A stretch of 64,000 nt of DNA, from assembly GCA_016125275.1 (NCBI GenBank), contig WGMB01000006.1, positions 124,001 through 188,000 of the forward strand, given 5' to 3'. The notes below the pieces were generated by a model. The model searched no databases. It was not told where the DNA came from and was given only the letters and a program-made list of their open reading frames with translations. Source of the stretch: Acidobacteriota bacterium. Lineage in GTDB: Bacteria > Acidobacteriota > Terriglobia > Bryobacterales > UBA6623. Position 1 is the stretch's first letter, and each line of letters opens with the position of its first letter. Shown here one piece after another: positions 26,636 to 36,723 of this stretch. A program made the translations under genes and the position numbers.

Positions 26636-28165
26636 ATGAAGAGTCTTTGTCCCTTACTGGCCACTTTGCTGCTCTACTCGGGGAGCTGCGCGCCGGCGCC
26701 GGCGGCCGAGCGGCCGCCCAACCTCGTGATCGTCTTCGCCGACGACATGGGGTACGGCGATCCGCAGGTTTACAACGACCGCTCCCGCATCCCTACCCCG
26801 CACATTGATGCGCTCGCTGAGCGCGGCATGCGCTTCACCGACGCGCACACCGCCTCGTCGGTCTGCACGCCGTCCCGCTACGGTCTGCTCACCGGACGCT
26901 ACCCTTGGCGCTCGCGGCTGCCCGTGGGCATCGTCGACAGTTGGGGCGGCCCGGTCATCGACGCCGACCGCCTCACCCTAGGCAAGATGCTGCAGCAAAA
27001 GGGCTACGCGACGGCCTGCATCGGCAAGTGGCATCTGGGCTGGGATTGGCCGCTCCGGGGCGGAGGCTATCTCTCCGACGAGCTCGAAGGAGTGAACGTG
27101 CCGGCCGCCCGTCAGGAAGCCACCGGCCTGCGGATCGACTTTTCCCGTCCCATCCGCAGCGGTCCTGTTACCCGCGGGTTCGACTACTACTTCGGCGACG
27201 ACGTGCCGAACTTTCCGCCCTACGCCTTCCTCGAGAATGACCGCGTGCTGACCGCTCCAACCGACCGCATGCCGGCGCAGAAGGGCCAGCGCGTCGGACC
27301 GATGACGCCGAACTGGGACCTGTTCGCCGTACAGCCGACCATCGCCGCCCGCGCCATCGAATGGCTGGAGGAGCGCGCCGCCGAACCCGAGAAGCCGTTC
27401 TTTCTCTACATGCCCTTGCTGGGCCCGCACACGCCCATTGTGCCCAGCTATCCCTACCGCGGCCGCAGCGACGCCGGCCAGTACGGCGATTGGGCGCACC
27501 AGATGGACGCCATGCTGGGTCGCGTCGTCGAGACCCTCGAGCGAACCGGCCAGATGGAGAACACCATCGTGGTCTTCTCCTCCGACAACGGCTCGCCCGC
27601 CCGCAGCGGCCTGGGGACCTTCGGTCAGACCAACACCGTCACGGAGCTCTACAGCCACGTCCCAAACGCCCCCTGGCGAGGGCTGAAGGCCGACGCCTGG
27701 GAGGCCGGGCATCGCGTGCCGTTGGTCATCCGTTGGGACGGCCGCATCCGCGCCGGCGTCGCCAACGACGTGACCGTCTGCCTGACGGACCTGTTTGCAA
27801 CCGTGGCCGAGCTGTTCGGCGTCGAGCTGCCGGATGACGCCGGCGAGGACAGCTTCTCGTTGGCGCCGCTGCTGCTGGCGAACCGCTCAGAGCGCTACGC
27901 CCGTCGGCAGATCGTGCATCACAGCCACCAGGGGCTGTTCGCCATCCGCAAGGGCGACTGGAAGCTCATCCTGGGCTCAGGATCGGGCGGCTTTTCGCAA
28001 CCGCGCGGCCAGATCGTGGAGCCCGGTCAAGAGGGGCCGATGCAGCTCTACCTGCTCACCGAAGATCCCAGCGAACGCCGCAACCGCATCGAGGAGTTTC
28101 CGGCCCGCAAGCAAGAGCTGCTCGACGAGCTCGGCTCTCTCATCCGCAACGGCCGCTCCCGCTGA
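26636..28165 (+). CDS. secreted arylsulfatase-type sulfatase
   Basis: Type I formylglycine sulfatase, 509 residues, exported by a signal peptide that may be a lipoprotein signal (LLYSGSCAPAP, Cys18). Metal ligands D36 and D37 lie in VFADDMGYGD. Cys77 in SSVCTPSRYGLLTGR is the CxPSR residue oxidised to formylglycine. HLGWD, GPHTPIVP and FSSDNGSP complete the active site. The substrate is a sulfate ester, probably of a polysaccharide. A maturase gene is not present in the window. It is transcribed divergently from aroE and ends 21 bases before the convergent cytochrome gene. Confidence 0.92.
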   Translation: MKSLCPLLATLLLYSGSCAPAPAAERPPNLVIVFADDMGYGDPQVYNDRSRIPTPHIDALAERGMRFTDAHTASSVCTPSRYGLLTGRYPWRSRLPVGIVDSWGGPVIDADRLTLGKMLQQKGYATACIGKWHLGWDWPLRGGGYLSDELEGVNVPAARQEATGLRIDFSRPIRSGPVTRGFDYYFGDDVPNFPPYAFLENDRVLTAPTDRMPAQKGQRVGPMTPNWDLFAVQPTIAARAIEWLEERAAEPEKPFFLYMPLLGPHTPIVPSYPYRGRSDAGQYGDWAHQMDAMLGRVVETLERTGQMENTIVVFSSDNGSPARSGLGTFGQTNTVTELYSHVPNAPWRGLKADAWEAGHRVPLVIRWDGRIRAGVANDVTVCLTDLFATVAELFGVELPDDAGEDSFSLAPLLLANRSERYARRQIVHHSHQGLFAIRKGDWKLILGSGSGGFSQPRGQIVEPGQEGPMQLYLLTEDPSERRNRIEEFPARKQELLDELGSLIRNGRSR

Positions 28166-28186
28166 GCCGCGACGAACGCCGTCCGG

Positions 28187-28843
28187 CTAGTGGCAGCCCA
28201 TGCAGCGAAAGTTGCGGCCGTGGCAGGGTTGGCAGGTGAGCTTCTGCTCCGCCGTGAGAACGCCGGTGGAGTGTGCGTCGATGAACTCGCGGGTGTGATT
28301 CTCCGGCTTGATGGGAAAGTCCGGCGCGTGGCAGGTTTCGCAGGTGAAGGGATTGTCGATCTGGTCGTGGCAGACCAGGCAGTCTGCCATGTGAGGCAAG
28401 TCGACCGAGGCGTCGACCGCGGTGGATTGTTCCATGCCGCGATGACAGCCGACGCAGGCGCCCTCGGCGTCGAGCTGGGCGCGAATGTCGGGAACGGGCC
28501 CCAGGTAGGCGCCGTTGTCGATCGCTTCCGCCAGCTTGGCCGCCACGTTACCCAGCTCGAGATGCTGCTGGTGGCTGAAGGAGAACGAGCGCGGCGCCGG
28601 CGTTCGATCCTCGAGCGGCGCCACGTCAACCTTCGGAGCGGTCTCCCCGTTGTGGCAGACCAGGCAGAGCTGCGCCTGCGGGAGGTTGTTGTCCGTCGCC
28701 GCGTCGCTGCCCGCCACCGAAGCGTGGCAGACGTTGCACTGCAAGCCGACCTTGCCGAGGTGGAGCTGGTGCGAAAACTCGAGCTCGGCAGCGGCGCTCA
28801 CTGCGCCCGCGAAGCTCAACGCGACGAGGATCCGAATCCACAC
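28187..28843 (-). CDS. secreted seven-haem c-type cytochrome
   Basis: A 218-residue periplasmic electron carrier. After a signal peptide (ending AVSAAAE) come seven CxxCH sites: CNVCH, CLVCH, CVGCH, CLVCH, CETCH, CQPCH and CMGCH, the last at the very C-terminus. FSHQLH and FSHQQH supply axial His, as in cytochrome c7/c3-type proteins. The GTG at 28843 is preferred over one at 28870, because the TACAGT at 28880-28875 would start transcription at about 28868, after the upstream codon. It differs from the five-haem cytochrome at 5028-5612 in spacing, so it is not a recent duplicate. Confidence 0.83.
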   Translation of the reverse strand: MWIRILVALSFAGAVSAAAELEFSHQLHLGKVGLQCNVCHASVAGSDAATDNNLPQAQLCLVCHNGETAPKVDVAPLEDRTPAPRSFSFSHQQHLELGNVAAKLAEAIDNGAYLGPVPDIRAQLDAEGACVGCHRGMEQSTAVDASVDLPHMADCLVCHDQIDNPFTCETCHAPDFPIKPENHTREFIDAHSTGVLTAEQKLTCQPCHGRNFRCMGCH

Positions 28844-28871
28844 GATCGACCACGCCGGAACCGGCGACACT

Positions 28872-29510
28872 TCACTGTACCAACCGGGGCTTGGCCGGCC
28901 CTGGGAGCCTCGAAACGAGCTCCGCGAAGCGCTGACGGCGGCCGTCGATGAGCTTCTTCCAGATGGACGTCGGCGCCGGATCGAAGACCAGCGACGAGGC
29001 GGCCGGAAGGATCATCCAGTCGCCGCGGGCCACCTCGCCGTCGAGCTGTCCGGGCCCCCAGCCGGCATAGCCGGCGTAGCCGCGCAGCCGCTTCTCGTCG
29101 AAGCCGGCCACGATGAGACTGGCGAGCGTGCGGGCGCTGCCTCCGGCATAGACATCGCCGAAGATGGGTTCCAACTCCTCCGGCGGCTCCTCGGCGCGGA
29201 CCAGGATCAGCAGCCCGTCCTGCTGCACCGGGCCGCCGAAGTAGATGCGGTCCGTGCGGCCTTCCAGGGATTCCACCGTGGGCAGGACCTCGGCGAGGGT
29301 CACGGTGGCGGGACGGTTGATGATCAACCCCATCGCGCCCTCGGGCCCGTAGTCGATCAACAGGACGACCGTCCGCGCAAAATTGGGATCGAGCACCTGT
29401 TCCTCGGCCACCAGGAACTTGCCGGCGGCCAAGGCGTCGACGCCGGACTGCTGGGCTCCGGCGGCCAGCGCCAGGCCGAATAGGCAGACCAGGAGTCGTG
29501 CGCCCGGCAT
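28872..29510 (-). CDS. YqgE/AlgH (UPF0301) family protein
   Basis: A 212-residue member of the AlgH/YqgE family, linked in pseudomonads to alginate control but without a proven biochemical role. Family motifs are KFLVAEEQVLDPNFARTVVL, GAMGLIINRPA, IYFGGPVQQD and GYAGWGPGQLDGE. Unusually it carries a signal peptide (MPGARLLVCLFGLALAAG), so this copy is predicted to be exported; most family members are cytosolic. The ATG at 29510 is chosen because TACAAT at 29523-29518 ends seven bases before it and overlaps an earlier in-frame ATG at 29519. The message is predicted to be leaderless. Confidence 0.87.
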   Translation of the reverse strand: MPGARLLVCLFGLALAAGAQQSGVDALAAGKFLVAEEQVLDPNFARTVVLLIDYGPEGAMGLIINRPATVTLAEVLPTVESLEGRTDRIYFGGPVQQDGLLILVRAEEPPEELEPIFGDVYAGGSARTLASLIVAGFDEKRLRGYAGYAGWGPGQLDGEVARGDWMILPAASSLVFDPAPTSIWKKLIDGRRQRFAELVSRLPGPAKPRLVQ

Positions 29511-29517
29511 GGCCCTC

Positions 29518-29523
29518 ATTGTA
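29518..29523 (-). promoter_or_regulatory. -10 element of the yqgE-like gene
   Basis: TACAAT on the minus strand, ending seven bases before the ATG at 29510. Transcription would begin at about 29511, immediately before the start codon. Confidence 0.5.
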
Positions 29524-29556
29524 AGGGCCCCGGCAAACGGCAACGCCGCCTTATGG

Positions 29557-30204
29557 TCAGTCCCAGCGCTCCGCCGACTCCTGGGGCCGCGGCGGTCCCG
29601 CAAACTGGATGCCGAAGACGTAACGCTCACCGTCGGTGTGCCCGTGGGTCACCGATCCGAAGCGCTGCCAGCCGTCATGGATGATGGAGACCGTCGACTG
29701 CACCGGAATGCGGCTCTCGCCGGAAAGGCCAAGTCCGCCCTCGCCGACATCGAGGATGCGCACCCGAACCTCCTGGCGGCCGTGCGAAGGCGATTGCCAG
29801 ATGACCGTGGCCTCACCCTGGATCGGAGTCCGATCGAAGCGGCGCTGTTCATGACGAATGAGCTTGAGGCCGATCCGCCAGTCGCCATGGTCGGCTTGGC
29901 AGTGCCGCACCATCGCCTTCGCCGGGGCTTCCTCCCCCAGGGTGATCAGCACCGGCGAGCCCGCGTCCAGCCGGTAGGGCGAGCGCAGCCCCATGCCTTC
30001 CTTGGAACGGTCGCAGACCCAGGCAATCTCGGCGTGGCGTTCCCCTTCCTCGTCGATCCATTCGACCAGAGCTCGTTCGGCGCTGGAGGTCCGATCTCCC
30101 GCCCGGTGCTCCGGTTCCTCGGCGACGAGCCCGAGCGTTGGCGGGTGCTCCTCCCGGTTCCTGGCAAGCAAGCGGTCGAAAAGACCCGAGAACAGCACCG
30201 ACAT
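29557..30204 (-). CDS. tandem PilZ-like domain protein
   Basis: A 215-residue cytosolic protein with two PilZ-like beta-barrels. The first (about 45-100) has DRSKEGMGLRSPYRL. The second (about 118-205) begins HEQRRFDRTPIQGEATV, with the RxxxR motif, and continues LDVGEGGLGLSGE in place of the usual D/NxSxxG. Cyclic-di-GMP binding is therefore plausible for the second domain, with Gly replacing Ser. AGGAG directly abuts the ATG at 30204 but is six bases before a GTG at 30198, so translation may begin two codons later. It is 36 bases downstream of the DUF72 gene. Confidence 0.8.
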   Translation of the reverse strand: MSVLFSGLFDRLLARNREEHPPTLGLVAEEPEHRAGDRTSSAERALVEWIDEEGERHAEIAWVCDRSKEGMGLRSPYRLDAGSPVLITLGEEAPAKAMVRHCQADHGDWRIGLKLIRHEQRRFDRTPIQGEATVIWQSPSHGRQEVRVRILDVGEGGLGLSGESRIPVQSTVSIIHDGWQRFGSVTHGHTDGERYVFGIQFAGPPRPQESAERWD

Positions 30205-30239
30205 CTCCTGAGGACGATCGGCGGATCGGGCCGGCGAGT

Positions 30240-30953
30240 TCAGTCTGAAAATCGGCCGAGCAGCTCTTCGGCGTAGAGAGCGCCATGCGGGGTGTCTTCG
30301 TGCTTGAAGTACAGGAAGACCGAGCGACCCTCGCCGAGCAGGTCGCCCACTTTGTCCCCGATGGCCGCGCGGTCGTCGGCGGAGTAGTCCGCCTTGCGCA
30401 GGCGGAAGTAGACAAAGTCGGCCGTCATCACGTCCGGCGCGACGAGCGTTTCGGACTCGGCCTGGCACAGGCAGGCGTTGCTCCGCCGGAGCGCTTCATA
30501 GACCGACGGCTCATGCCAGCTCTCGTGCCGAAACTCGAAGGCGCACCGCATATCGGCCGGCAGCAGAGGCAGAAACTTCTCGAGTCTTTCGAGATCGAGC
30601 TTGAGGTGGGGCGGCAACTGGAACAGCACGACGCCGAGCCGGCCGGCCTGCCGCAGCGGCCCGAGCGAATCCAAAAAGAACGTCGTCGCCTCCCCGGCCT
30701 CCTTCAACCGCAGGAAGTGCGTGATGCGCTGGTGCGCCTTGACGCTGAAGACGAAGCCGTCCGGCGTCTGGTCGATCCACTTCTGGAGCGACGACGCGGT
30801 GGGCGTGCGGCGGAAGGTGTAGTTGATCTCGACACTGTTGAGCCGCGAAGCGTAGTGTTCCAGAAACTTCGCCTGGGGCGTCTTGGCCGGATAGAAGTCG
30901 GGCTTCCAGGCGGGATAGGCGAAGCCGGAGGCGCCGGCGTACAGGCGAGCCAT
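30240..30953 (-). CDS. DUF72 family protein
   Basis: A 237-residue TIM-barrel protein of the YecE/DUF72 family, whose biochemical role is not established. Typical segments are YAGASGFAYPAWKPDFYP, LNSVEINYTFRRTP, FEFRHESWHE and YFRLRKADYS, and the Gly, Tyr, Glu and His positions agree with the family. The ATG at 30953 is supported by TATACT at 30969-30964, ten bases upstream. It is divergent from galT and is followed by the PilZ gene, which may share its transcript. Confidence 0.9.
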   Translation of the reverse strand: MARLYAGASGFAYPAWKPDFYPAKTPQAKFLEHYASRLNSVEINYTFRRTPTASSLQKWIDQTPDGFVFSVKAHQRITHFLRLKEAGEATTFFLDSLGPLRQAGRLGVVLFQLPPHLKLDLERLEKFLPLLPADMRCAFEFRHESWHEPSVYEALRRSNACLCQAESETLVAPDVMTADFVYFRLRKADYSADDRAAIGDKVGDLLGEGRSVFLYFKHEDTPHGALYAEELLGRFSD

Positions 30954-30963
30954 AGCGTTCGCC

Positions 30964-30969
30964 AGTATA
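30964..30969 (-). promoter_or_regulatory. -10 element of the DUF72 gene
   Basis: TATACT on the minus strand, ten bases before the ATG, giving a leader of about four nucleotides. Confidence 0.5.
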
Positions 30970-31037
30970 GCGAGGCCTTCCGCTGCAACGAATCGGCCGG
31001 CGCGGGGATCTTGCTAGGCTGAAAGGGCTTACACGTC

Positions 31038-32084
31038 GTGGACCTGACTGCCCAGCCGCATCGGCGTTGGAACCCCTTGAGCGGAGAGTGGACTCTCGTA
31101 TCGCCCCATCGCTCCCGGCGTCCGTGGCAGGGCAAGGTCGAACCGGTCGCTGCGGACGACCTGCCGCCGCATGACCCGGGCTGCTACCTCTGCCCCGGTG
31201 TGGAGCGCGCGGGCGGCGTCCGCAATCCCGACTACGATCAAACCTTCGTCTTCGACAACGACTTCCCCGCGCTGCTGCCGGCCGGGCCCGAGGCTGAGCC
31301 ACTGGACGAGGACGGCCTGCTGATGGCGCGCCCGGAACACGGCGTCTGCCGCGTCGTGTGCTTTTCGCCACGTCACGATCTCACGCTGGCCCGTATGGAG
31401 CAGCCGGCCCTGCGGGGCGTGGTGGACGTCTGGGCTCAGCAGGACGCCGAACTGGGGAGCCGTGACGACCTGCGTTACGTCCAGATCTTCGAGAACCGCG
31501 GCGAGGCGATGGGTTGCAGCAATCCCCACCCGCACGGGCAAATCTGGGCCACCGGCGCGCTACCCAACGAGCCGGAGAAGGAGCTGCGCGAGCAACGCTT
31601 CTACTGGGACGAGCGGCGCCGGCCGCTGCTGGCGGACTACCTCGCCCTGGAGATGAACCGCGTGGAGCGGGTGGTCTGCGCTAACGAGGAGTTCGTGGCC
31701 CTGGTCCCTTTCTGGGCGGTGTGGCCCTTCGAGATCCTGCTGCTGCCGCGGCGGCCCTTCGCCGCCTGGCGAGAGATGACGTCCGCCGAGCGCGACGGGT
31801 TGGCGGAGATTCTGGGCCGGCTCTGCCGCCGCTACGACAATCTCTTCCAGGCGCCGTTCCCCTATTCGATGGGCTTTCATCCGGCGCCGTGCGACGGCGA
31901 AGAACACCCCGAGTGGGTCTTCCACGCCCACTTCTACCCGCCGCTGCTGCGCTCGGCGACGGTCCGGAAGTTCATGGTGGGTTTCGAGATGTTGGGCATG
32001 CCGCAGCGGGACATTACGCCCGAGGCGGCGGCGGCCCAGTTGCGGCGCCTGCCCGATCGGCACTACCGCGACGCGCTAGAATGA
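31038..32084 (+). CDS. galT: galactose-1-phosphate uridylyltransferase
   Basis: Leloir-pathway enzyme that exchanges UDP between UDP-glucose and galactose-1-phosphate. It is 348 residues. It shows [20 protein letters not shown], the CYLCPG zinc-site pair, the nucleophile motif NPHPHGQIW (His near residues 164-166) and HAHFYPP near the end. The start is GTG; TAGGCT at 31015-31020 is a weak -10 candidate. No galK or galE adjoins it, so the rest of the pathway is elsewhere. Its stop codon is embedded in the next gene's promoter. Confidence 0.95.
   Translation: MDLTAQPHRRWNPLSGEWTLVSPHRSRRPWQGKVEPVAADDLPPHDPGCYLCPGVERAGGVRNPDYDQTFVFDNDFPALLPAGPEAEPLDEDGLLMARPEHGVCRVVCFSPRHDLTLARMEQPALRGVVDVWAQQDAELGSRDDLRYVQIFENRGEAMGCSNPHPHGQIWATGALPNEPEKELREQRFYWDERRRPLLADYLALEMNRVERVVCANEEFVALVPFWAVWPFEILLLPRRPFAAWREMTSAERDGLAEILGRLCRRYDNLFQAPFPYSMGFHPAPCDGEEHPEWVFHAHFYPPLLRSATVRKFMVGFEMLGMPQRDITPEAAAAQLRRLPDRHYRDALE
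32077..32082 (+). promoter_or_regulatory. -10 element of the DUF1549/DUF1553 gene, inside the galT stop
   Basis: TAGAAT at 32077-32082 shares its last base with the TGA stop of galT (32082-32084) and ends 18 bases before the ATG at 32101. Confidence 0.45.
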
Positions 32085-32100
32085 GCCCCGGACTCGTTCG

Positions 32101-35100
32101 ATGCGTCTGTTGACCGCGCTCATTTCGCTAGCCGCCCTCCCCCTTGCCGGGCTCGCCGCCGCCCTGGACCCTCCGCAGCGCATCGAGTTCAACCGCGACG
32201 TCCGCCCGATCCTTTCCGATCGCTGTTTCGCCTGCCACGGGCCCGATGCGGAGAACCGCAAGACGCCCTTGCGCCTCGACACCGCCGAAGGGGCTGCGGT
32301 GGATCTCAACTCCGGCGGCCGCGCCCTGACGCCGGGCGATCCTTCGACCAGTAAGCTCATCGAACGTGTGCGCAGCGACAGCCCCGTGCTGCGCATGCCA
32401 CCGGCCTACGCCGGCCACGACGCGCTGACCGAGCCGGAGATCCGCGTGCTCGAGCGCTGGATCGAGCAAGGAGCGGCCTTCGAGTCGCACTGGGCGTTTC
32501 GGTCGCCGACCCGCCCGCACACGCCGGTGGTTCGTCGCCAGGACTGGGTACGCAACCCGATCGACGCTTTCGTGCTGGCCCGGCTGGAGCAGGAGGGGCT
32601 GTCTCCTTCGCGCGAAGCCGACAAGGCCAAGCTGCTGCGCCGCGTGAGCCTCGACTTGACGGGCTTGCCGGCCTCGCCGGTCGAGCTCGATCGCTTTCTC
32701 TCCGACCGCTCGCCGGACGCCTATGAGAAGGCCGTGCGTCGGCTACTCGATTCGCCGCGGTATGGCGAGCGTATGGCCCTGCTTTGGCTCGACGCCGCGC
32801 GCTATGCCGACACCAACGGCTATCAGAGCGACGGCTCGCGTTCGATGTGGCGCTGGCGGGACTGGGTGATCGCGAGCTTCAACCAGAACATGCCGTTCGA
32901 CGAGTTCACCGTCGAGCAGATCGCCGGGGACTTGCTGCCCGGCGCCACTCGCGACCAGATCCTGGCCACGGGCTTTCTGCGCAACCACAGGACCAACGCC
33001 GAGGGCGGCATTGTCGAGGAAGAGTTCATGGTGGAGTACGCCGCCGACCGGGCCGAGACGACCGCGACGGTATGGATGGGGCTGACGGTCGGCTGCGCCC
33101 GCTGCCACGACCATAAGTTCGACCCCATCAAGCAGAAGGAGTTCTACCAGCTCTTCGCCTACTTCAACAACCTCGACGAGCGAGGCCTGGTCTACAACTT
33201 CGGCAACGACGGGCCGCAGATCAAAGCTCCGACCCGCGAACAGGACGCCAAGCTCGAAATCCTCCGCGCCGCCGCCGCCGAAGCCGACAGCAAATGGGAC
33301 GCCTTGGCCGGGCCGATCCGGGCCGCCCGCAAGAGCTGGGAGAGCGGGCTCGCTCCCGACGCCCACGCGGACTTCCCCTCCCGGAACCTGCTGGCGCGCT
33401 TCCCGCTCGACGACGCCTTGGAGGCGACTGCGCTGGTCGGAGTGGACGACGACAAACGGAACCTGCAACCGAAGCCTTCCGAGCCGGCCTTCTCTGACGG
33501 CCTTTTCGCCAGGGCCGGGGCTTTCGACGGCGAGCGCTATCTCGACGCCGGCGGCATTGCGGGATTCCAGTACGACGACCCCTTCACGGTCTCCCTCTGG
33601 CTGAAGCCGGAGGCCGCTGACGGCGGCGTGATCTCGCGGATGCAGGACCACGACACGGGTTCTGGCTGGGGCCTGTTGTTGCGCGAGGGGCGGTTGCGCT
33701 TCGAGTTCACGATGCGCCACACGGACCACTCCTTGCGGGTCGAAACCCAGCGCGCCCTGCCGCTCGACGAGTGGAGCCACGTCGCCATCGTCTTTGGCGG
33801 CGAGTTGCCCAGCCACCGCTCGCTGCGACTGGTGGTCAACGGTGAGAGTTGGCCGTTCGAGGTGGAGTGGGATGACTTGAAGTGGCCGATCGGCTACGCC
33901 AACTACCCGCTACGCATCGGCGCGGCGGCCGGCCGGCGCTTCCAGGGCCTCATCGACGAGGTGCGGATGTACGGGCGCGCGCTGGACGAAGCCGAGGTCG
34001 CCGCTTTGGGCGTCTCGACGCCGGTCGGCGTTCTGGCCGCCCGGGCCCGGCGGACCGAGGCCGAGGAGGCTCGCCTACAACTGGCCTTCCTGGAAGCGGC
34101 GGCGCCCCGGGAGATTCGCACCGCGCTGGAGGCGAAGCGAGAAGCCGAGCGCCGGGCCGAGCGGTTCGAGAAGTCCTTGCCCACCGTGATGGTGATGCGC
34201 GAGATGGATCAGCCGCGGCAGGCGCATGTGCTGCGCCGCGGCGCTTACGATGCGCCCGGCGACCCCGTCAGCCCCGGCGTGCCGTCGTTTCTGCCGCCGC
34301 TGCCCGCGGATGCCCCCGCGAACCGGCTGGGGTTGGCGCGCTGGCTGGTGGCGCCAGAGAATCCTCTGACGGCGCGCGTGGCGGTCAATCGCTTCTGGCA
34401 GATGCTGTTCGGCCGCGGCCTGGTGGCCACGGCGGAGGACTTCGGCTCGCAAGGCCAGTGGCCGTCCCATCCGGAGCTGTTGGATTGGCTGGCCGTGGAG
34501 TTCGTCCAGTCGGGCTGGGACGTCAAGCATCTGCTCGAGCTGATGGTCACCAGCGCGGCCTATCGTCAGGACTCCGCCGTCACGCCGCAGTTGCTGGAGC
34601 GCGACCCCGAAAACCGCCTGCTGGCCCGTGGGCCCCGCTTGCGACTGGACGCCGCCGCCATCCGCGACCAAGCGCTTTGGCTGGCCGGCGAGTTGCAGCA
34701 GGAGATCGGCGGACCGCCGGTGAAGCCCTATCAGCCCAAGGGGCTTTGGGAGGAGGTCTCCGGTCGCAGCTACGTGCTCGACGAAGGCGGCGACCTCTAC
34801 CGGCGAAGCCTCTATACCTACTGGAAGCGCACGGTGGCTCCGCCAGCGATGATCGCCTTCGACGCTAGTGATCGTGAGAGTTGTTCGGTCAAGCCCAAGC
34901 GCACCAACACACCGTTGCAGGCTCTGAACCTGATGAACGACGAGACCTACCTGGAGGCCGCCCGCCACCTGGCCGAGCGCTCGCTGCGCGACGGCGGCCT
35001 GACGCCGGAGGACCGCCTGTCGTGGGCCTTCCGGTTGGCGACGGCGCGCCCGCCGACGGCCTCGGAGTCCAAGGCTCTGGTGGGACTGCAAGCTCGGCTG

Positions 35101-35256
35101 CTGGCCGACTACCGCAAGAACCCCGACGCCGCGTACGACTACCTGGAGCCGGGCGAGTCGGGCTGGGATTCCGGTTTCGACGCAGCCGAGTTGGCCTCCT
35201 ACGCCGGCGCGGCCAGCCTGATCCTCAATCTCGACGAGGTGATTACCAAGGAATGA
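32101..35256 (+). CDS. PSD1-type cytochrome with DUF1549, LamG and DUF1553 domains
   Basis: A 1051-residue secreted protein of the kind abundant in Planctomycetes and some Acidobacteriota. A signal peptide (1-21) is followed by a cytochrome-like domain with CFACH (42-46), DUF1549 from about 150 ([19 protein letters not shown]) with a second CxxCH, CARCH, near 332, a LamG/concanavalin-like beta-sandwich at about 455-640, and DUF1553 from about 740 ([20 protein letters not shown]). The function of this family is unsettled; polysaccharide degradation or surface redox chemistry has been proposed, and the LamG insert fits a carbohydrate role. It overlaps the DUF1501 gene by four bases. Confidence 0.92.
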   Translation: MRLLTALISLAALPLAGLAAALDPPQRIEFNRDVRPILSDRCFACHGPDAENRKTPLRLDTAEGAAVDLNSGGRALTPGDPSTSKLIERVRSDSPVLRMPPAYAGHDALTEPEIRVLERWIEQGAAFESHWAFRSPTRPHTPVVRRQDWVRNPIDAFVLARLEQEGLSPSREADKAKLLRRVSLDLTGLPASPVELDRFLSDRSPDAYEKAVRRLLDSPRYGERMALLWLDAARYADTNGYQSDGSRSMWRWRDWVIASFNQNMPFDEFTVEQIAGDLLPGATRDQILATGFLRNHRTNAEGGIVEEEFMVEYAADRAETTATVWMGLTVGCARCHDHKFDPIKQKEFYQLFAYFNNLDERGLVYNFGNDGPQIKAPTREQDAKLEILRAAAAEADSKWDALAGPIRAARKSWESGLAPDAHADFPSRNLLARFPLDDALEATALVGVDDDKRNLQPKPSEPAFSDGLFARAGAFDGERYLDAGGIAGFQYDDPFTVSLWLKPEAADGGVISRMQDHDTGSGWGLLLREGRLRFEFTMRHTDHSLRVETQRALPLDEWSHVAIVFGGELPSHRSLRLVVNGESWPFEVEWDDLKWPIGYANYPLRIGAAAGRRFQGLIDEVRMYGRALDEAEVAALGVSTPVGVLAARARRTEAEEARLQLAFLEAAAPREIRTALEAKREAERRAERFEKSLPTVMVMREMDQPRQAHVLRRGAYDAPGDPVSPGVPSFLPPLPADAPANRLGLARWLVAPENPLTARVAVNRFWQMLFGRGLVATAEDFGSQGQWPSHPELLDWLAVEFVQSGWDVKHLLELMVTSAAYRQDSAVTPQLLERDPENRLLARGPRLRLDAAAIRDQALWLAGELQQEIGGPPVKPYQPKGLWEEVSGRSYVLDEGGDLYRRSLYTYWKRTVAPPAMIAFDASDRESCSVKPKRTNTPLQALNLMNDETYLEAARHLAERSLRDGGLTPEDRLSWAFRLATARPPTASESKALVGLQARLLADYRKNPDAAYDYLEPGESGWDSGFDAAELASYAGAASLILNLDEVITKE

Positions 35257-36692
35257 AACCCCTCGACGAACACCGCAAGTTATTGACGCGCCGGCACTTC
35301 TTCGGCAAGACGGCCACGGGCCTGGGGCTGCCCGCCCTGGCCGGGCTGCTGGCTCGCGACCTGCCGGCCAAGGGCGGCTCGGGTGGCCTGTCCGGCCTGC
35401 CGCACTTCGCGCCGAAGGCCAAGCGCGTGATCTACCTGTTCATGTCGGGCGGGCCGTCCCAGATGGAGCTGTTCGACTACAAGCCGAGTCTCGACGGCTC
35501 GGTCGGCCAGGAGCTGCCGGCCTCCATCCGGGGCAATCAGCGGCTGACCGGCATGACTTCCACGCAGGCGAGCTTTCCGGTCGTGCCATCGAAGTTCTCG
35601 TTCGCGCGCCACGGCGAATCCGGCGCCTGGGTCAGCGAGCTGTTGCCGCACACGGCCAAAGTCGTCGATCGGCTGTGCTTTTTGCGGGGGATGCACACCG
35701 AGGCGATCAACCACGACCCGGCGGTGACGTTCTTCCAGACCGGCTCGCAGATCGCCGGCCGGCCCAGCATGGGCGCCTGGATCAGCTATGGGCTGGGCAG
35801 CGAAAGCGAGGATCTGCCGGCCTTCGTCGTGCTGATTACCCAAGGTACGGGCGGACAACCCATCTACGATCGACTTTGGGGCGCGGGTTTTCTGCCCACT
35901 CGCTACCAGGGCGTCAAGTTCCGCTCGGTCGGCGATCCGGTGCTGTGGTTGACCGACCCCGAAGGGTTCTCCCGCGACCAGCGGCGCGCTTGGCTCGATA
36001 CCCTCGAGAGCCTGAACCACGAGCGGCTGGCCGAGTTGGGCGACCCGGAGATTGGCACCCGCATCGCCCAGTACGAAATGGCCTTTCGGATGCAGTCTTC
36101 CGTGCCGGAGCTCACCGACCTCTCCGCCGAGCCCGACAAGACCTTCGAGCGCTACGGCGACGACGCCAAGAAGCCCGGAACCTTCGCCGCGAACTGCCTG
36201 CTCGCCCGGCGGCTGGCCGAGCGCGGCGTTCGCTTCATCCAGCTCTACCACAGGGGTTGGGACCAGCACGGCGGACTGCCGGGCGGCATCAAGAAGCAGA
36301 CCGAGGCGACCGACCAGCCCAGTGCGGCCCTGATCGAAGACCTGGCTGAGCGCGGGTTGCTCGACGATACGCTGGTCGTCTGGGGCGGCGAGTTCGGTCG
36401 CACCGTTTACTGCCAGGGGCGGCTCACGCCCGAGGACTACGGCCGCGACCACCACCCGCGCTGCTTCACCATGTGGATGGCTGGCGGCGGCGTCAAACCC
36501 GGCTTTTCGATCGGCGAGACGGACGACTACTCCTACAACGTGGTCTCGGGCGCGACCCACGTGCACGACCTCCAGGCGACGATCCTGCACCAGTTGGGAA
36601 TCGACCACAAGCGGCTGACCTTCCAGCACCAAGGCCGGGACTTTCGCCTGACCGACGTGCACGGTGAGCTGATCCAGCCGATCCTGGCTTGA
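35253..36692 (+). CDS. DUF1501 family protein, Tat-exported
   Basis: A 479-residue protein of the DUF1501 family, which shares the alkaline phosphatase/sulfatase fold. A twin-arginine signal is clear: [20 protein letters not shown]. Family motifs are [58 protein letters not shown] and [17 protein letters not shown], with probable metal-binding Asp and His. The ATG at 35253 overlaps the upstream TGA stop (ATGA), so translation is coupled to the DUF1549/DUF1553 protein. The pair is one of the commonest planctomycete-type cassettes; the products probably work together at the cell surface. Confidence 0.93.
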   Translation: MKPLDEHRKLLTRRHFFGKTATGLGLPALAGLLARDLPAKGGSGGLSGLPHFAPKAKRVIYLFMSGGPSQMELFDYKPSLDGSVGQELPASIRGNQRLTGMTSTQASFPVVPSKFSFARHGESGAWVSELLPHTAKVVDRLCFLRGMHTEAINHDPAVTFFQTGSQIAGRPSMGAWISYGLGSESEDLPAFVVLITQGTGGQPIYDRLWGAGFLPTRYQGVKFRSVGDPVLWLTDPEGFSRDQRRAWLDTLESLNHERLAELGDPEIGTRIAQYEMAFRMQSSVPELTDLSAEPDKTFERYGDDAKKPGTFAANCLLARRLAERGVRFIQLYHRGWDQHGGLPGGIKKQTEATDQPSAALIEDLAERGLLDDTLVVWGGEFGRTVYCQGRLTPEDYGRDHHPRCFTMWMAGGGVKPGFSIGETDDYSYNVVSGATHVHDLQATILHQLGIDHKRLTFQHQGRDFRLTDVHGELIQPILA

Positions 36693-36723
36693 GCCGCACG
36701 GGGCTTCGGCCCGCGATGAACGC

